From Flavobacteriales bacterium (GTDB lineage: Bacteria; Bacteroidota; Bacteroidia; Flavobacteriales_E; Vicingaceae), in contig JADYZM010000046.1 of assembly GCA_020853105.1 (NCBI GenBank), positions 1 to 64,000 on the forward strand: a stretch of DNA of 64,000 nt. Reading direction: 5' to 3'. The translations under genes and the position numbers were made by a program. The notes below the pieces were generated by a model that was not told the DNA's origin, searched no databases, and worked only from the letters and a program-made list of their open reading frames with translations. Numbering within the stretch: the first letter of the stretch is position 1; every line of letters begins with the position of its first letter. Of this stretch, positions 8,629 to 18,128 are shown piece after piece.

Positions 8629-9788
8629 TACAATTTAATTCCAACTACTAAAACATCATCAATTTGAGGCTCTTCTTGTCTCCAGTTTAATAAAACATAT
8701 TGCAAGTAAGATTCCTGCTCAATCATTTCCATATCTTGAATCATCACTAAAATATCTTTAAACTGTTTTCTGGTAAATTTTTTATTACGTTCACCACCAA
8801 ACTGGTCGCAATACCCATCAGTAAAAAAGTAGAACGTATCACCAATTTTAGTTTGAATTTTTTGCGTTTCAAATTTCTTTTCAACTCCCGCATAGAACCC
8901 AATAGGAAAACGACTCGCTTCAAACTCAATAACTTGATTATCGCGAACAAGGATTGCCGGCCTGAATGCTCCCGCAAATGAAAATGTTTCTTCAGCAAAA
9001 TCAAAAACTCCAATTGCCACATCCATTCCGTCATAATTAACTTCGCCTTGTTTTGTTTTATTCAGTGCTAAAAACAGCTCTTCATCTAATGCATACAGAA
9101 TCTCTGAAGGCTCTTCAACACCTCGTTTTGTTATCACCTCTTTTAAAGCCGCATTTGCAATAAAACTCATTAATGCACCGGGAACCCCATGACCAGTACA
9201 ATCAACAGCTGCAACAATTGCTTTATTCCCGCTTTCATAGTAAAAATAGTAGTCCCCACTAACCACATCTTTGGGTTGATACAACACAAAAGCATCGCGA
9301 AATGAATTCTTGATTTTTTGAACATCGGGTAAAATGGCTTCTTGAATTCTGCTGGCATACTGAATACTATCCAACATGTCTTTGTTATGCTGCAAAAGCT
9401 CTGTATTTTTTTCAACCAATTTTTGTTCGGCAGTTTTTCTTGAAGTTATATCGTGCCCTATTCCAACAAAAGTATTTAACGGACCTTTTGAAATATCCCA
9501 CAATATCCAACAATCACCACCCGAAGCTGTTTTCAATAAACGTTCTTGTGGAGCAATTTCTAAAGTTGACTCCAACTTCATTTGGTCTAAAATCATTTGC
9601 TTTACAAAAGAGGTCTGCGGATTTTTTCCTCGAGTTAAATCCCACCAGCCGTTTCCCATCAAATGTTCGGGTTCATACCCCAAAATTCGTTTTGCTGAAG
9701 GGCTAACGTATTCAACGCTTCCAGTTTGGTTAACAACAACAATTAAACTGTTTATTTTCTCTAGTATTGCATCTGTAACTAATGACAT
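8628..9788 (-). CDS. PAS domain plus SpoIIE-type PP2C serine phosphatase
   Basis: 386 residues, no signal peptide or membrane segment, so cytoplasmic. An N-terminal PAS domain (about 1-115, containing VEYVSPSAKRILGYEPEHL) is followed by a short coiled coil (about 115-150). A SpoIIE/RsbU-like phosphatase domain covers about 155-386, with the metal-binding motifs DVVSGDYY and DCTGHGVPGALMS and the late FFTDGYCDQFGG. Such enzymes dephosphorylate anti-sigma-antagonist-type (STAS) proteins or other phosphoserine targets in response to a signal sensed by PAS. No partner kinase or antagonist is adjacent. The catalytic domain is closely similar in motifs to the TPR-SpoIIE protein at 55172. Confidence 0.88.
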   Translation of the reverse strand: MSLVTDAILEKINSLIVVVNQTGSVEYVSPSAKRILGYEPEHLMGNGWWDLTRGKNPQTSFVKQMILDQMKLESTLEIAPQERLLKTASGGDCWILWDISKGPLNTFVGIGHDITSRKTAEQKLVEKNTELLQHNKDMLDSIQYASRIQEAILPDVQKIKNSFRDAFVLYQPKDVVSGDYYFYYESGNKAIVAAVDCTGHGVPGALMSFIANAALKEVITKRGVEEPSEILYALDEELFLALNKTKQGEVNYDGMDVAIGVFDFAEETFSFAGAFRPAILVRDNQVIEFEASRFPIGFYAGVEKKFETQKIQTKIGDTFYFFTDGYCDQFGGERNKKFTRKQFKDILVMIQDMEMIEQESYLQYVLLNWRQEEPQIDDVLVVGIKL

Positions 9789-10137
9789 AACATTATGTTT
9801 TTCAGGAGTTTTATCTCCTTGTTTTGTAAAATATTTAAACTTGATTTTGCTTCTAAAAGCGAACGACTATCTATTTATGAATACCCGTAGGGTAATTCCA
9901 GCAAATAGGCATGACCATATTCTTCATCCTCCATCTGGAGAAATGAATTGATGTTGAGAATATTTTATCTTGACTTGTTGTCATAAATGCGGTGCAAAGC
10001 TAACATAATTTTGAAATATTTAAAATAATCAAATAAAATTTTTTAATTCCCTTACAAAATAATTTAGCAAGATAGTTTACAAAAGGTTGCAAATTGTTTC
10101 TGCTAGTTAATTTTAATACTTTTGCAAGAAAATTAAA
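9789..10137. other. 349-base intergenic region between divergent genes
   Basis: Holds the purD promoter (10094-10124) on the plus strand. On the minus strand it has a TAGCTTTG -7-like box (9995-10002) for the PAS-SpoIIE gene, which would give that transcript a leader of about 200 bases. Within that leader are a 19-codon reading frame (9875-9934) and small inverted repeats (TACCC-GTA-GGGTA at 9882-9894; CTCCA-TC-TGGAG at 9929-9940). No other gene is visible. Confidence 0.5.
10094..10124 (+). promoter_or_regulatory. Promoter of purD
   Basis: TTG at 10094-10096, a 20-base spacer and TACTTTTG at 10117-10124, a full match to the Bacteroidota consensus. The purD ATG is at 10138, so the leader would be under about ten bases. 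Confidence 0.65.
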
Positions 10138-11427
10138 ATGAAAGTATTAATACTTGGCTCAGGAGGCAGAGAACACGCATTTGCTTGGAAACTTTCACAA
10201 AGTCCAAAGGTTACAAAACTATACATTGCACCCGGAAATGCTGGTACGGAAACCGTTGGAACTAATGTAAATATAAGTGCAACAGATTTTGAATCTATAA
10301 AAACTCTAGTGCTAGAGAAAAGTATTGATATGGTTGTGGTTGGACCCGAAGATCCTCTGGTAAAAGGAATTCACGACTACTTTTTGGCTGATTTACAATT
10401 AAAAAAAATTCCAGTTATTGGACCGCAAAAATCCGGTGCTCAATTGGAAGGCAGCAAAGAATTTTCAAAAAAATTCATGGAAAAACATAACATACCGACT
10501 GCCAAGTACAAAAGCTTCTCAAAAGAAAATATCACCGACGGATATCGCTTTTTGGAAAGTTTAAAACCACCATACGTATTAAAAGCCGACGGATTAGCTG
10601 CTGGTAAAGGTGTGTTAATACTTAACGATTTGAATGAGGCTAAAAATGAGCTATCGATGATGATAGAAAATCAAAAATTTGGAACAGCCTCATCAACAGT
10701 AGTTGTTGAAGAGTTTTTAACAGGTATAGAACTATCTGTTTTTGTGCTAACCGATGGAAAAAGCTATAAAATTTTACCTTCTGCAAAAGATTATAAACGA
10801 ATAGGTGAAGGTGATACAGGCTTAAATACAGGGGGAATGGGGGCAGTTTCACCAGTCCCATTTGCGACAGACGAATTCATCAAAAAAGTAGAGGATAGAA
10901 TTGTGGTTCCAACCATAAACGGGCTAATTAAAGATGGAATAGATTACAAAGGATTTATTTTTATTGGTTTAATGAACGATGGTGGAAACCCGTTTGTCAT
11001 TGAATACAACGTTAGAATGGGTGATCCTGAAACTGAAGTTGTCATTCCTAGAATAAAATCAGATTTGATGAACTTGTTTGAAGGGGTTGCCAATCAAAAT
11101 CTGCACGAAAAATCTTTTGAAGTTGATGCTCGAACTGCAACAACCGTTATGTTGGTATCTGGCGGATATCCTGAAGATTACGAAAAAGGAAAAAAAATTA
11201 CTCATTTAGATTTGGTAAAAGACAGTATTGTTTTTCATGCAGGTACAACAAAAAAAGACAATGAAATCATAACAAATGGCGGTAGAGTGATGGCAATTAC
11301 TTCACTTGGAGAAAATATTAAACAGGCTGTATCACAATCATTTTTAAATGCTGAATGTATAAAATATGACAAAAAATACTATCGAAAAGATATTGGAATT
11401 GATTTACTATCTTTTACAAAAAACTGA
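10138..11427 (+). CDS. purD: Phosphoribosylamine--glycine ligase (GAR synthetase)
   Basis: 429 residues, the normal length. It catalyses the second step of de novo purine synthesis: 5-phosphoribosylamine + glycine + ATP to glycinamide ribonucleotide. The N-terminal domain has GSGGREHA (7-14) and PGNAGT (32-37). The ATP-grasp domain contains VLKADGLAAGKGV and the metal-binding region FVIEYNVRMGDPETE. The C-terminal domain follows with GGYPEDYEKG. It is transcribed alone from a well-formed promoter; purN lies separately at 21795, so purine genes are scattered in this genome. Confidence 0.97.
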   Translation: MKVLILGSGGREHAFAWKLSQSPKVTKLYIAPGNAGTETVGTNVNISATDFESIKTLVLEKSIDMVVVGPEDPLVKGIHDYFLADLQLKKIPVIGPQKSGAQLEGSKEFSKKFMEKHNIPTAKYKSFSKENITDGYRFLESLKPPYVLKADGLAAGKGVLILNDLNEAKNELSMMIENQKFGTASSTVVVEEFLTGIELSVFVLTDGKSYKILPSAKDYKRIGEGDTGLNTGGMGAVSPVPFATDEFIKKVEDRIVVPTINGLIKDGIDYKGFIFIGLMNDGGNPFVIEYNVRMGDPETEVVIPRIKSDLMNLFEGVANQNLHEKSFEVDARTATTVMLVSGGYPEDYEKGKKITHLDLVKDSIVFHAGTTKKDNEIITNGGRVMAITSLGENIKQAVSQSFLNAECIKYDKKYYRKDIGIDLLSFTKN

Positions 11428-11447
11428 TAATCATATCAATAAAAAAT

Positions 11448-11521
11448 TACTATGCCTCGATTACAATCTTTAGCCTGCAAAAATGTCAGACAAAAATTGT
11501 TTTTCTCTTAATGGCATAGTA
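11448..11521. repeat. 9-bp inverted repeat with 56-base loop before groES
   Basis: TACTATGCC (11448-11456) and GGCATAGTA (11513-11521) are perfect reverse complements. They occupy the 140-base gap between purD and groES. No CIRCE element (TTAGCACTC-N9-GAGTGCTAA) or TAnnTTTG box is visible in this gap. It may be a structured leader or regulatory site for groESL, or chance. Confidence 0.35.
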
Positions 11522-11567
11522 TTTAGTTAGTTCATAAAAAAAGTTTAACCAAAATAAATTATAAACT

Positions 11568-11843
11568 ATGTCGATTAACATTAAACCACTTGCTGACAGG
11601 GTAATTATTGAACCAGCAGCAGCGGAAGAAAAAACTGCAGGAGGAATAATCATTCCTGACACAGCAAAAGAAAAACCACAACGCGGAAAAGTAATGGCTG
11701 TTGGCAACGGAAAACCAGAAGAACCAATGACAGTCAGAGTTGGTGATACGGTTTTATATGGTAAATATTCAGGAACTGAAATTACTATTGAAGGAAAAGA
11801 CTATTTAATCATGCGAGAAGCAGATATATTCGCAATAATCTAA
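11568..11843 (+). CDS. groES: Co-chaperonin GroES
   Basis: 91 residues, close to the usual 92-97. It forms the seven-membered lid of the GroEL chamber. The start ([19 protein letters not shown]) and the mobile loop with the GroEL-contacting GGIIIPD segment (about 20-38) are intact, as is the late [14 protein letters not shown]. groEL starts 18 bases downstream, so this is the standard groESL operon. I see no CIRCE operator upstream; a 9-bp inverted repeat sits in the leader region instead. Confidence 0.97.
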   Translation: MSINIKPLADRVIIEPAAAEEKTAGGIIIPDTAKEKPQRGKVMAVGNGKPEEPMTVRVGDTVLYGKYSGTEITIEGKDYLIMREADIFAII

Positions 11844-11849
11844 TATTAA

Positions 11850-13499
<1,650 letters not shown>

Positions 13500-13523
13500 A
13501 ACAGTAATATAAATTACTAAAAC

Positions 13524-13551
13524 AAAAAAAGGAGCTTAAAGCTCCTTTTTT
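13524..13551. terminator. Bidirectional rho-independent terminator
   Basis: A run of seven A, GGAGC, loop TTAAA, GCTCC and a run of seven T. It lies between groEL and the convergent cytochrome c gene. Confidence 0.88.
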
Positions 13552-13572
13552 TGTTTATGAAGTTGTCAAATT

Positions 13573-13977
13573 CTATTTATTTGACATGATATAACTTACA
13601 ATAACTTGTAAATCCTCAGCACTCATTTTTTTAGTAATTTCAACTTGAGGATCCATTACAGCCTCTTGAGCAGGATCAACAATAGCTTTTGATTCACCTT
13701 TTAAAAATGAAGTTAGAGCAGCCTCATCAGCATACGCTTTTGCAATTTCTTTTATTGCAGGTCCAACTGTTTTAGCATCCATCTGATGACATGCCACACA
13801 ACCACTTGTTTGGAAAAACTGTGCACCATCTTTTGCCGGAGCTGCTTCTACTGTTGTTTCAGTGGGTGTAGCAGCAGTTTCTTCAGCAGGAGCTTTATCT
13901 CCACCACCACATGAAATTAGCATTGCAGCCCCAAATATCACAGTAAATGCCATTACTTGTTTTGTTACTTTTTTCAT
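13573..13977 (-). CDS. Lipoprotein c-type cytochrome
   Basis: 134 residues. The N-terminus MKKVTKQVMAFTVIFGAAMLISC carries a lipobox with Cys23, followed by a Gly/Ala/Thr/Glu-rich linker to about residue 48 and a single-heme domain. The heme site is CVACH (Cys60, Cys63, His64); Met108 in AVMDP is a plausible sixth ligand. The size and spacing suit a cytochrome c-551/c-552-like electron carrier tethered to a membrane and facing the periplasm. It is transcribed alone; no oxidase genes are adjacent, so the redox partner is unknown. Confidence 0.9.
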   Translation of the reverse strand: MKKVTKQVMAFTVIFGAAMLISCGGGDKAPAEETAATPTETTVEAAPAKDGAQFFQTSGCVACHQMDAKTVGPAIKEIAKAYADEAALTSFLKGESKAIVDPAQEAVMDPQVEITKKMSAEDLQVIVSYIMSNK

Positions 13978-14221
13978 TTTAAATTAATTTAATTTGTTAA
14001 TGTTAATTATATGTTTTGAATTTCTTCTGCAAAGTTGATTATTATAAATAAACCAACAAAAACTTTAACCTATTTTTTTAGATAAAAATATATTAAATAA
14101 ACCCACTTCCCCAAAAATATTTAAACTCGAAAACTCTCTGTTAAGTGTTTTTAATTTTAAAAAGGCTTTTAAATATCGTACCAGCAATTATATTCACCCA
14201 AATGAAACACACCATATTTTA

Positions 14222-14251
14222 TTTGATTCAAGCACTTATTGTTTACTTTTG
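14222..14251 (+). promoter_or_regulatory. Promoter of rnpA-yidD
   Basis: TTTG at 14222-14225, an 18-base spacer and TACTTTTG at 14244-14251. The rnpA ATG (14261) is only 10 bases after the box, so the mRNA would have almost no leader. Confidence 0.5.
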
Positions 14252-14260
14252 ACATCAGTT

Positions 14261-14659
14261 ATGCAGCCCAATCAAAAATTTCCGAAAATTGAAAAACTTA
14301 AAAGCAATAAAGATATTGATGAGTTATTTGCTGAAGGAAAATCTATCCATGAAAATCCTATAAAAGCTATTTATAAGTTAAAAACCGACAAAACGAAGAT
14401 TACGATAAGTGCTACAGTTAGTGTTCCTAAAAAAATCCAAAAACTAGCGGTTGACCGAAATTTGCTAAAACGAAGAATGAGAGAAGCATATCGTTTAAAT
14501 AACACTCCATTAAAACAAACACTAAGAAGCAACAATGCCGCAATTAATTTGATATTTATCTACAACTCAAAACAAATATTTGATTACCATACAATCGAAG
14601 ATAAAATAAAAGTAATTTTAAGTCGTTTAAATTCAATGTTTAAAGTAGGTGCTGAGTAA
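14261..14659 (+). CDS. rnpA: Ribonuclease P protein component
   Basis: 132 residues from ATG 14261; a TTG at 14249 is in frame but overlaps the -7 box, so it is not the start. It is the protein subunit that helps RNase P RNA cut the 5' leader from pre-tRNA. The family signature [16 protein letters not shown] (about residues 64-79) is intact, preceded by the typical opening [17 protein letters not shown]. rpmH is not next to it, as is common in Bacteroidota. yidD overlaps its last 11 bases. Confidence 0.93.
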   Translation: MQPNQKFPKIEKLKSNKDIDELFAEGKSIHENPIKAIYKLKTDKTKITISATVSVPKKIQKLAVDRNLLKRRMREAYRLNNTPLKQTLRSNNAAINLIFIYNSKQIFDYHTIEDKIKVILSRLNSMFKVGAE

Positions 14660-14861
14660 GATTTTGGTTTTATTTGTTCGATTTTATCAACTGTGTATTT
14701 CCCCCATTTTGGGGCAAAATTGTAGATACGACCCAACTTGCTCTCAATACACAATTGAAGCTCTAAAAAAACACGGAGTTTTAAAAGGAGGATGGCTTGG
14801 TTTAAAAAGAATATTATCTTGTCATCCATGGGGAGGACACGGACACGATCCGGTTCCATAA
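14649..14861 (+). CDS. yidD: Membrane protein insertion efficiency factor YidD
   Basis: 70 residues with a GTG start inside the rnpA end (11-base overlap), which keeps the usual rnpA-yidD coupling. The family hallmarks are clear: [24 protein letters not shown], with the conserved cysteines, and the ending [17 protein letters not shown]. YidD is a small membrane-associated protein that aids YidC-dependent membrane insertion. Because the start is not ATG, a slightly later TTG is possible, but the GTG gives the expected N-terminal length. Confidence 0.9.
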   Translation: MLSKILVLFVRFYQLCISPILGQNCRYDPTCSQYTIEALKKHGVLKGGWLGLKRILSCHPWGGHGHDPVP

Positions 14862-14898
14862 CTATAAATTAAAAATGAAGAATTTTATATAAAATAGA

Positions 14899-16134
14899 AT
14901 GAAGAAAAAAATCACTAAAATCACTCTCATTGTTGCTCTTGCTCTAAGCTCAGTCATTTCAGTTGGCTATGTAGATAATTATTTTGAGATTTCTAAAAAC
15001 CTCGACATTTTTGCAACCCTTTTCCGTGAACTAAACACCTATTACGTAGATGATTCAGACCCTGGCAAATTGATGAAAACCGGAATAGATGCTATGTTAG
15101 AGTCTTTAGACCCTTACACCAATTATATTCCTGAATCAAACATAGAAGATTATAAATTAATGACAACCGGTCAATATGGCGGAATTGGTGCTTTGATTCA
15201 AAAACAAGGAGATTTTGTTATTATTTCTGAACCTTACGAAGGATTTGGAGCCTTTAAAGCGGGACTAAGAGCTGGGGATAAATTAATTGAAATTGATGGA
15301 AAATCAGTTAAAGGGAAAAACACCGAAGAAATTAGAGAAGTACTATTGGGTCAACCCGGATCAGTTGTAAACTTAAAAATTGAACGTCCCGGCACAAAAG
15401 AGCCATTTGTTTCTAAAGTTACTCGTGAGGAAGTAAAAATTAAAGACGTACCCTATTTTTCAGTAATTCAAGATTCTGTTGGATATATAAAATTGACCGG
15501 TTTCACAGAATCTGCAAGTAAAGAGGTTAAAAATGCTTTGAATAGTTTGCTTGAACAAAAAGTTACATCATTAATTCTTGATTTGAGGGGCAATGGAGGT
15601 GGTTTATTAAGCGAAGCGGTTAATATTGTTAACTTTTTTGTTCCAAAAGGTTCTGATGTAGTTTCCACAAAAGGAAAAATTAAAGAATGGGACAAAACCT
15701 ACAAAGCATTAAATGACCCTATTGATATAAAAATTCCCCTCGTTGTTTTAATAGACGAAGGTTCAGCTTCAGCTTCGGAAATTGTTTCAGGCACATTACA
15801 AGATTACGATAGAGCGGTAATCCTAGGAAACCAATCTTTTGGGAAAGGACTTGTTCAATCTGTCCGCCCTCTCAGCTATAATTCAAAACTAAAAGTTACA
15901 GTTGCTAAATACTACACCCCTAGTGGAAGGTGTATCCAAAAGCTAGATTATTCTCACCGCGAAAAAGATGGTAAAGTGAATGTAGTTGCCGATTCCATGA
16001 TTAGAGAATTTAAAACCATCCACTCAAAACGTCCTGTTTTTGACGGAAAAGGTGTAACACCTGATGTTTCAGTAGAAAAAACTGAACTTAGTAACATTTC
16101 TGCCATTTTAATATCAAAAAATTTGATTTTTTAA
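14899..16134 (+). CDS. S41 family carboxy-terminal processing peptidase, shortened by an in-frame stop
   Basis: 411 residues. A signal or anchor segment (residues 1-25) is followed by a helical region, a PDZ domain (about 90-165, GQYGGIGALI...AGLRAGDKLIEIDGK) and the S41 catalytic domain with the Ser291-Lys316 dyad in EGSASASEI and SFGKGLVQ. Such enzymes cut C-termini of envelope proteins. Bacteroidota members are usually about 540-560 residues. Here TAA (16132-16134) ends the frame right after KNLIF, while the same frame continues without another stop to 16557 with the family's C-terminal sequence. The catalytic core is intact, so the short form could still be active. Confidence 0.85.
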   Translation: MKKKITKITLIVALALSSVISVGYVDNYFEISKNLDIFATLFRELNTYYVDDSDPGKLMKTGIDAMLESLDPYTNYIPESNIEDYKLMTTGQYGGIGALIQKQGDFVIISEPYEGFGAFKAGLRAGDKLIEIDGKSVKGKNTEEIREVLLGQPGSVVNLKIERPGTKEPFVSKVTREEVKIKDVPYFSVIQDSVGYIKLTGFTESASKEVKNALNSLLEQKVTSLILDLRGNGGGLLSEAVNIVNFFVPKGSDVVSTKGKIKEWDKTYKALNDPIDIKIPLVVLIDEGSASASEIVSGTLQDYDRAVILGNQSFGKGLVQSVRPLSYNSKLKVTVAKYYTPSGRCIQKLDYSHREKDGKVNVVADSMIREFKTIHSKRPVFDGKGVTPDVSVEKTELSNISAILISKNLIF

Positions 16135-16557
16135 TTTGCCACTCAATACCGCATCAAAACTGATTCAATACTCCCTATAACTAAATTTAAACTAACCGAT
16201 ACGGATTATTCTAATTTTACAACTTTTATTGCGGATAAAGACTATACATACACCACAGACAGTGAAGATTTAATGGCAAAGCTTGAAAAAATAACCAAAG
16301 AAGAAAAATATTTTGATGATGTGAAAACAGAATATGACCAATTAAAATCTAAACTGGATGCACACAAAAAAGATGACCTCAAAAAATTTAAAAATGAGAT
16401 TTTAATCCTATTGGAATCAGAAATTATTAGCAGATATTATTACCAAACAGGAGCAATAGCCTACTCAATAAAAAATGACCCACAAATTAATTCAGCAATT
16501 AAAACCATTAATGACATAGAACTGTATCGCTCTATTTTATCAGGAATCAAAAAATAA
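16135..16557 (+). pseudogene. C-terminal part of the S41 peptidase, separated by the in-frame TAA
   Basis: The 140 codons after the TAA at 16132-16134 are in the same frame and open to 16557. They read FATQYRIKTDSILPI and then a charged helical domain of the kind that closes full-length Bacteroidota S41 peptidases (YTYTTDSEDLMAKLEKITKEE at the boundary). With the upstream part the total would be 552 codons, the expected length. An ATG at 16273 could start an independent 94-residue product, but nothing supports its translation. The interruption may be a real nonsense mutation or a pair of compensating T-run errors. Confidence 0.7.
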
Positions 16558-16571
16558 CATCTCTTTACACG

Positions 16572-18128
16572 ATGTTGACACAAAAATTGCAACAATTCAA
16601 CACTGCCTCAATATATTTGTTGGGATTGTGTTTTGTTGCTGTAGGACTTTCACTTTCAAAGCCTTTAATTGGTATTGGGCAAGGAATACTTGGAGTGGCT
16701 TGGCTGATAGAAGGGCATCACCTTAAGAAGATAAAATCATTTTTTTCAGACAAAACATCATGGATACTGATAATCTATTTTGTAGTATCTGTGCTGGGAC
16801 TGGTGTATTCTAAAAACTTAAGTTATGGCATTGCAGATGTAAAACGAAAACTACCCCTTTTTATATTACCTTTTGTGTTATATGGAGTACCATTCTCTTC
16901 TAAGCAATTGAAAATTGTATTCTCATGTTTTGTGGGGGCAGTTTTGGTTTCTTCATTCTGGAGCATATTCGTTAAATTGGGAGGGCTTGGTATAACCATT
17001 GTTGATGAAAGAAACTATTCCAGATTTGACTCACACATTCGTTTTGGATTGGCAATCTGTCTTTCCATATTTGGTTTGGGTTACGGATTAATTAAAGAAA
17101 AAAAAACTATTGGTAAACTCATACTGATTGGAATAATTATTTGGTTGGTTTCATTTCTATTTATAGTAAATTTTTATACTGGAATTATTATACTTTGCTT
17201 GTCATCTGTATTTTTAATACTATTCAAACTATCTCGAACAAAAAGTTTAGGATATAAATTCCTTCTTCTTTTGTTTCCTATTTTACTCGTCGGCTTGTTT
17301 GTTTATTACATAAAAACAAACTATCAGCTATTTCATAAAACACATTATTTCATTGAAGAAAAAATTTACTCTCCATACGGGGAAAAGTATTGGCACGACT
17401 ATTCAAGCAATGAAACAGAAAATGGAAATTTTGTTTACAGAAATATTGCTGAAAAAGAACTGGAATATTCTTGGAATAAAGTTAGCACAATTAGATTCAA
17501 AGAAAAAGATTTAAAAGGGCAACCAATTTCCTCCACTTTAAAACGCTTCATAACCTCAAAGGGCGAATACAAAAATCAAAAAGCTGTGATGAACCTTACC
17601 TATGAAGAAGTTGAAGCAATTGAACATGGAGTTTGCAATGTCAACAACATGAACTTAAACATGTTTAATCGCAGACTACAAGATATCATTTGGGAAATTG
17701 AAAACTATCGAAAAGGTGGAAATTATAATGGGCACTCAATAGTAATGAGATTGGTTTTTTGGAAAACAGCATTTTCTATTTTCAAAGAAAATATTTTATT
17801 TGGAGTTGGAACCGGCGACATACAAGATGCTTTCAATATTCAATACGAAAAAGATAAATCCATTTTATCCCCAAAATACCGACTCAGAGCTCATAACCAA
17901 TTTATTACAGCTTTCACAACTTTTGGAATATTTGGTGGCATTTTATTTTTTGTGTTCATTTTTGCCCCCTTTTTTCAATTGGGTTTAAAAGACAATTTTT
18001 TCTATATCGCCTTTTTTATAGTAATGTGCATTTCTATGTTGACCGAAGATACACTTGACACTCAAGTTGGTATTACCTTGTATGTATTTTTCAATACTCT
18101 CTTGATTTATAACAAAAAAAACATTTGA
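16572..18128 (+). CDS. O-antigen ligase-like (Wzy_C family) polytopic membrane protein
   Basis: 518 residues with about ten or more hydrophobic segments: several between residues 10 and 245, a large soluble loop (about 255-400) and a final group from about 430. The conserved Wzy_C block is FWKTAFSIFKENILFGVGTGD followed by RAHNQFITAFTTFGIFGG, with the RAHNQF His typical of ligases and polymerases. Members transfer polysaccharide onto lipid A-core or polymerise O-units. The substrate cannot be predicted. It starts 14 bases after the S41 region and its TGA overlaps the ATG of the next gene by one base, so the two are likely cotranscribed. Confidence 0.8.
   Translation: MLTQKLQQFNTASIYLLGLCFVAVGLSLSKPLIGIGQGILGVAWLIEGHHLKKIKSFFSDKTSWILIIYFVVSVLGLVYSKNLSYGIADVKRKLPLFILPFVLYGVPFSSKQLKIVFSCFVGAVLVSSFWSIFVKLGGLGITIVDERNYSRFDSHIRFGLAICLSIFGLGYGLIKEKKTIGKLILIGIIIWLVSFLFIVNFYTGIIILCLSSVFLILFKLSRTKSLGYKFLLLLFPILLVGLFVYYIKTNYQLFHKTHYFIEEKIYSPYGEKYWHDYSSNETENGNFVYRNIAEKELEYSWNKVSTIRFKEKDLKGQPISSTLKRFITSKGEYKNQKAVMNLTYEEVEAIEHGVCNVNNMNLNMFNRRLQDIIWEIENYRKGGNYNGHSIVMRLVFWKTAFSIFKENILFGVGTGDIQDAFNIQYEKDKSILSPKYRLRAHNQFITAFTTFGIFGGILFFVFIFAPFFQLGLKDNFFYIAFFIVMCISMLTEDTLDTQVGITLYVFFNTLLIYNKKNI

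Noticed and set aside
9376-9951. A 191-codon plus-strand reading frame opposite the PAS-SpoIIE gene
   Set aside because: Its sequence is the antisense of a well-supported PAS/phosphatase gene, and its product has no recognisable features.
11428-11567. CIRCE operator before groES
   Set aside because: The motif TTAGCACTC-N9-GAGTGCTAA is absent; only an unrelated inverted repeat is present.
16100-16280. A frameshift in the S41 peptidase gene
   Set aside because: The parts before and after 16132 are in the same frame (the distance from 14899 to 16273 is a multiple of three); it is an in-frame TAA, not a frameshift.
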